The translations under genes and the position numbers were made by a program. The notes beneath the pieces are model-generated. The model was not told the DNA's origin. It searched no databases and saw only the letters and a program-made list of their open reading frames with translations. This document shows positions 4,771 through 5,668 of a stretch of DNA of 5,668 nt, piece after piece. Position 1 is the stretch's first letter. Every line of letters starts with the position of its first letter. Source of the stretch: JAGPFW01 sp964535155 (GTDB lineage: Bacteria; Patescibacteriota; WWE3; UBA101185; UBA10185); contig CAZHSR010000042.1 of NCBI GenBank assembly GCA_964535155.1, forward strand, positions 1 to 5,668. Reading direction: 5' to 3'.

Positions 4771-5668
4771 TTATCTAAACGATTTAAGAATTTTCTCCCT
4801 TATTGGCGCCACATCTTCCGAAGTGATTTGCTTTTCCCTATCTAAAAATTCCAAGGCCAAAGTTAAATTGTCCTCGTAGATGTCTGCAAATTCTACGGAA
4901 ACAATTCTTTCATCGGTTTTTTTAATGTTGCCGACAATCTCGCTATAAACCGCTTCCTTGCCCACTTTTATAGTTATATCCTCCTTTATAGAATTAAATT
5001 TCACCAAAGGAGTGTAAACATGATTTTTGGTAGCCTTTGTAACTAATTCTTTAAAGGGCATCTCCACCGAATATACCCCTTTTCCATGGGATTTAATCTC
5101 AAAATGAACATCCATTATACCCATTTGTTGGAATAAAGCCTCTACAATGCCCTTAAATGCTAAATAATCCATCCCTTTTACTACTAGGCATATCATAAAA
5201 GGTTGATCTGGTAATTGACCTTCTCGCTTGTTCTCTTCGGTATAGTTATAAACTCTAGCCAGTTCAAACAATCTCAACTCGGTAGAGTAGCCCTTATTAG
5301 AATTAACAACCTCTAAAAGCTGAGGCACTAAAGACTTTCTAAAATATGCAAAGTCTTCATTTAGAGGGTTTCGCAATCCTAAAGCACTGTCACCAGCTAA
5401 CTCTCTAGAAGTTACAGAAGCCGTAAAGCATTCAAAAAATCCTTGATACTTAAGGAAATCCTTTGCAAAATCTTCCCAATAAAACATGGAACTTTCCCTT
5501 TTCAACGGAATCTCACCAGAAGGAAGCCTATTTGGAAGGGAATAGTACCCCAAAATTCTCACCACTTCTTCTGCTAAGTCTTCGGGGATTTCTATATCAT
5601 CAACTCGCCACGAAGGGACTACAACCACATCTTTTCCCTCCTCATTTCCTGCAAACTCAAATCCAAGT
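4771..5668 (-). CDS. pheT: Phenylalanyl-tRNA synthetase beta subunit, C-terminal part (5' end beyond window)
   Basis: PheT pairs with PheS in the alpha2-beta2 enzyme that charges tRNA-Phe; the beta subunit carries the editing site and tRNA contacts. The 298 visible codons begin near the end of the B5 domain, VVVVPSWRVDDIEIPEDLAEEV (about 14-35 of the fragment), followed by the usual LGY...LP. The catalytic-like core of the beta subunit follows, with VTSRELAG, LRNPLNEDFAYFRKSLVPQLLE and LRLFELARVY. The C-terminus is an FDX-ACB anticodon-binding domain (NSIKEDITIKV...LEFLDREKQITSEDV). The frame is open through the window end, so the GTG near 5628 is internal and not a start. In E. coli pheST follow rplT on the same strand; here pheT is convergent to that block. 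Identity is secure. Confidence 0.97.
   Translation of the reverse strand, partial: LGFEFAGNEEGKDVVVVPSWRVDDIEIPEDLAEEVVRILGYYSLPNRLPSGEIPLKRESSMFYWEDFAKDFLKYQGFFECFTASVTSRELAGDSALGLRNPLNEDFAYFRKSLVPQLLEVVNSNKGYSTELRLFELARVYNYTEENKREGQLPDQPFMICLVVKGMDYLAFKGIVEALFQQMGIMDVHFEIKSHGKGVYSVEMPFKELVTKATKNHVYTPLVKFNSIKEDITIKVGKEAVYSEIVGNIKKTDERIVSVEFADIYEDNLTLALEFLDREKQITSEDVAPIREKILKSFR

Noticed and set aside
1..5668. Alternative genetic code (UGA as glycine, as in some Patescibacteria)
   Set aside because: All eight visible stops are TAA or TAG, but no in-frame TGA interrupts any recognised gene and conserved glycines use GGN codons, so the standard code explains everything.

Overview
This window is a compact, A+T-rich bacterial translation-gene neighbourhood. 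It most likely comes from an uncultivated small-genome lineage of the Candidate Phyla Radiation (Patescibacteria, possibly Microgenomates-like). That placement is inference from the divergent TGS-less ThrS, the phrasing of ThrS and PheT, the very short intergenic spaces and the apparently leaderless promoters. I could not run a database search to confirm it.

Layout from left to right. The 5' part of truB (tRNA pseudouridine-55 synthase) runs leftward out of the window (447 to 1). A divergent intergenic region follows, with a near-consensus sigma70-type promoter (TTGACT, 16 bp, TATAAT) driving a small gene at 563-928. Its product is an alpha/beta protein that looks like a degenerate CheY-type receiver domain. 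That gene ends at a strong intrinsic terminator (940-973). A new extended -10 promoter then starts the classical thrS-infC-rpmI-rplT block (1016-3927), whose genes are packed with gaps of 27 and 22 nt and one 8-nt overlap. infC has no conventional start codon at its true N-terminus. Homology and a well-placed GGAGG point to an ATA start at 2837, which gives a full-length 168-aa IF3. A 137-bp AT-rich spacer leads to a 64-aa charged orphan protein (4065-4259), then to an uncharacterised mostly helical protein (about 4328-4765) with a HEPN-like RNKLH ending. Finally, the 3' part of pheT (PheRS beta) lies on the minus strand, convergent, with only 5 nt between stop codons.

How the genes work together: ThrS and PheRS charge tRNAs, TruB modifies the T-loop of tRNAs, IF3 polices initiation, and bL35 and bL20 are 50S subunit proteins. 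The thrS-infC-rpmI-rplT order is the one known from E. coli, where pheST follows on the same strand. Here pheT lies on the opposite strand, separated by two unknown genes.

The points most worth a second look are the ATA start of infC, two promoters whose -10 boxes lie only 6-7 nt before the start codon (thrS and the 64-aa gene), the pseudo-receiver gene with its own promoter and terminator, and the 4328 gene, whose open frame and protein-like translation extend upstream with no normal start codon. I saw no mobile element, CRISPR array, tRNA or rRNA.
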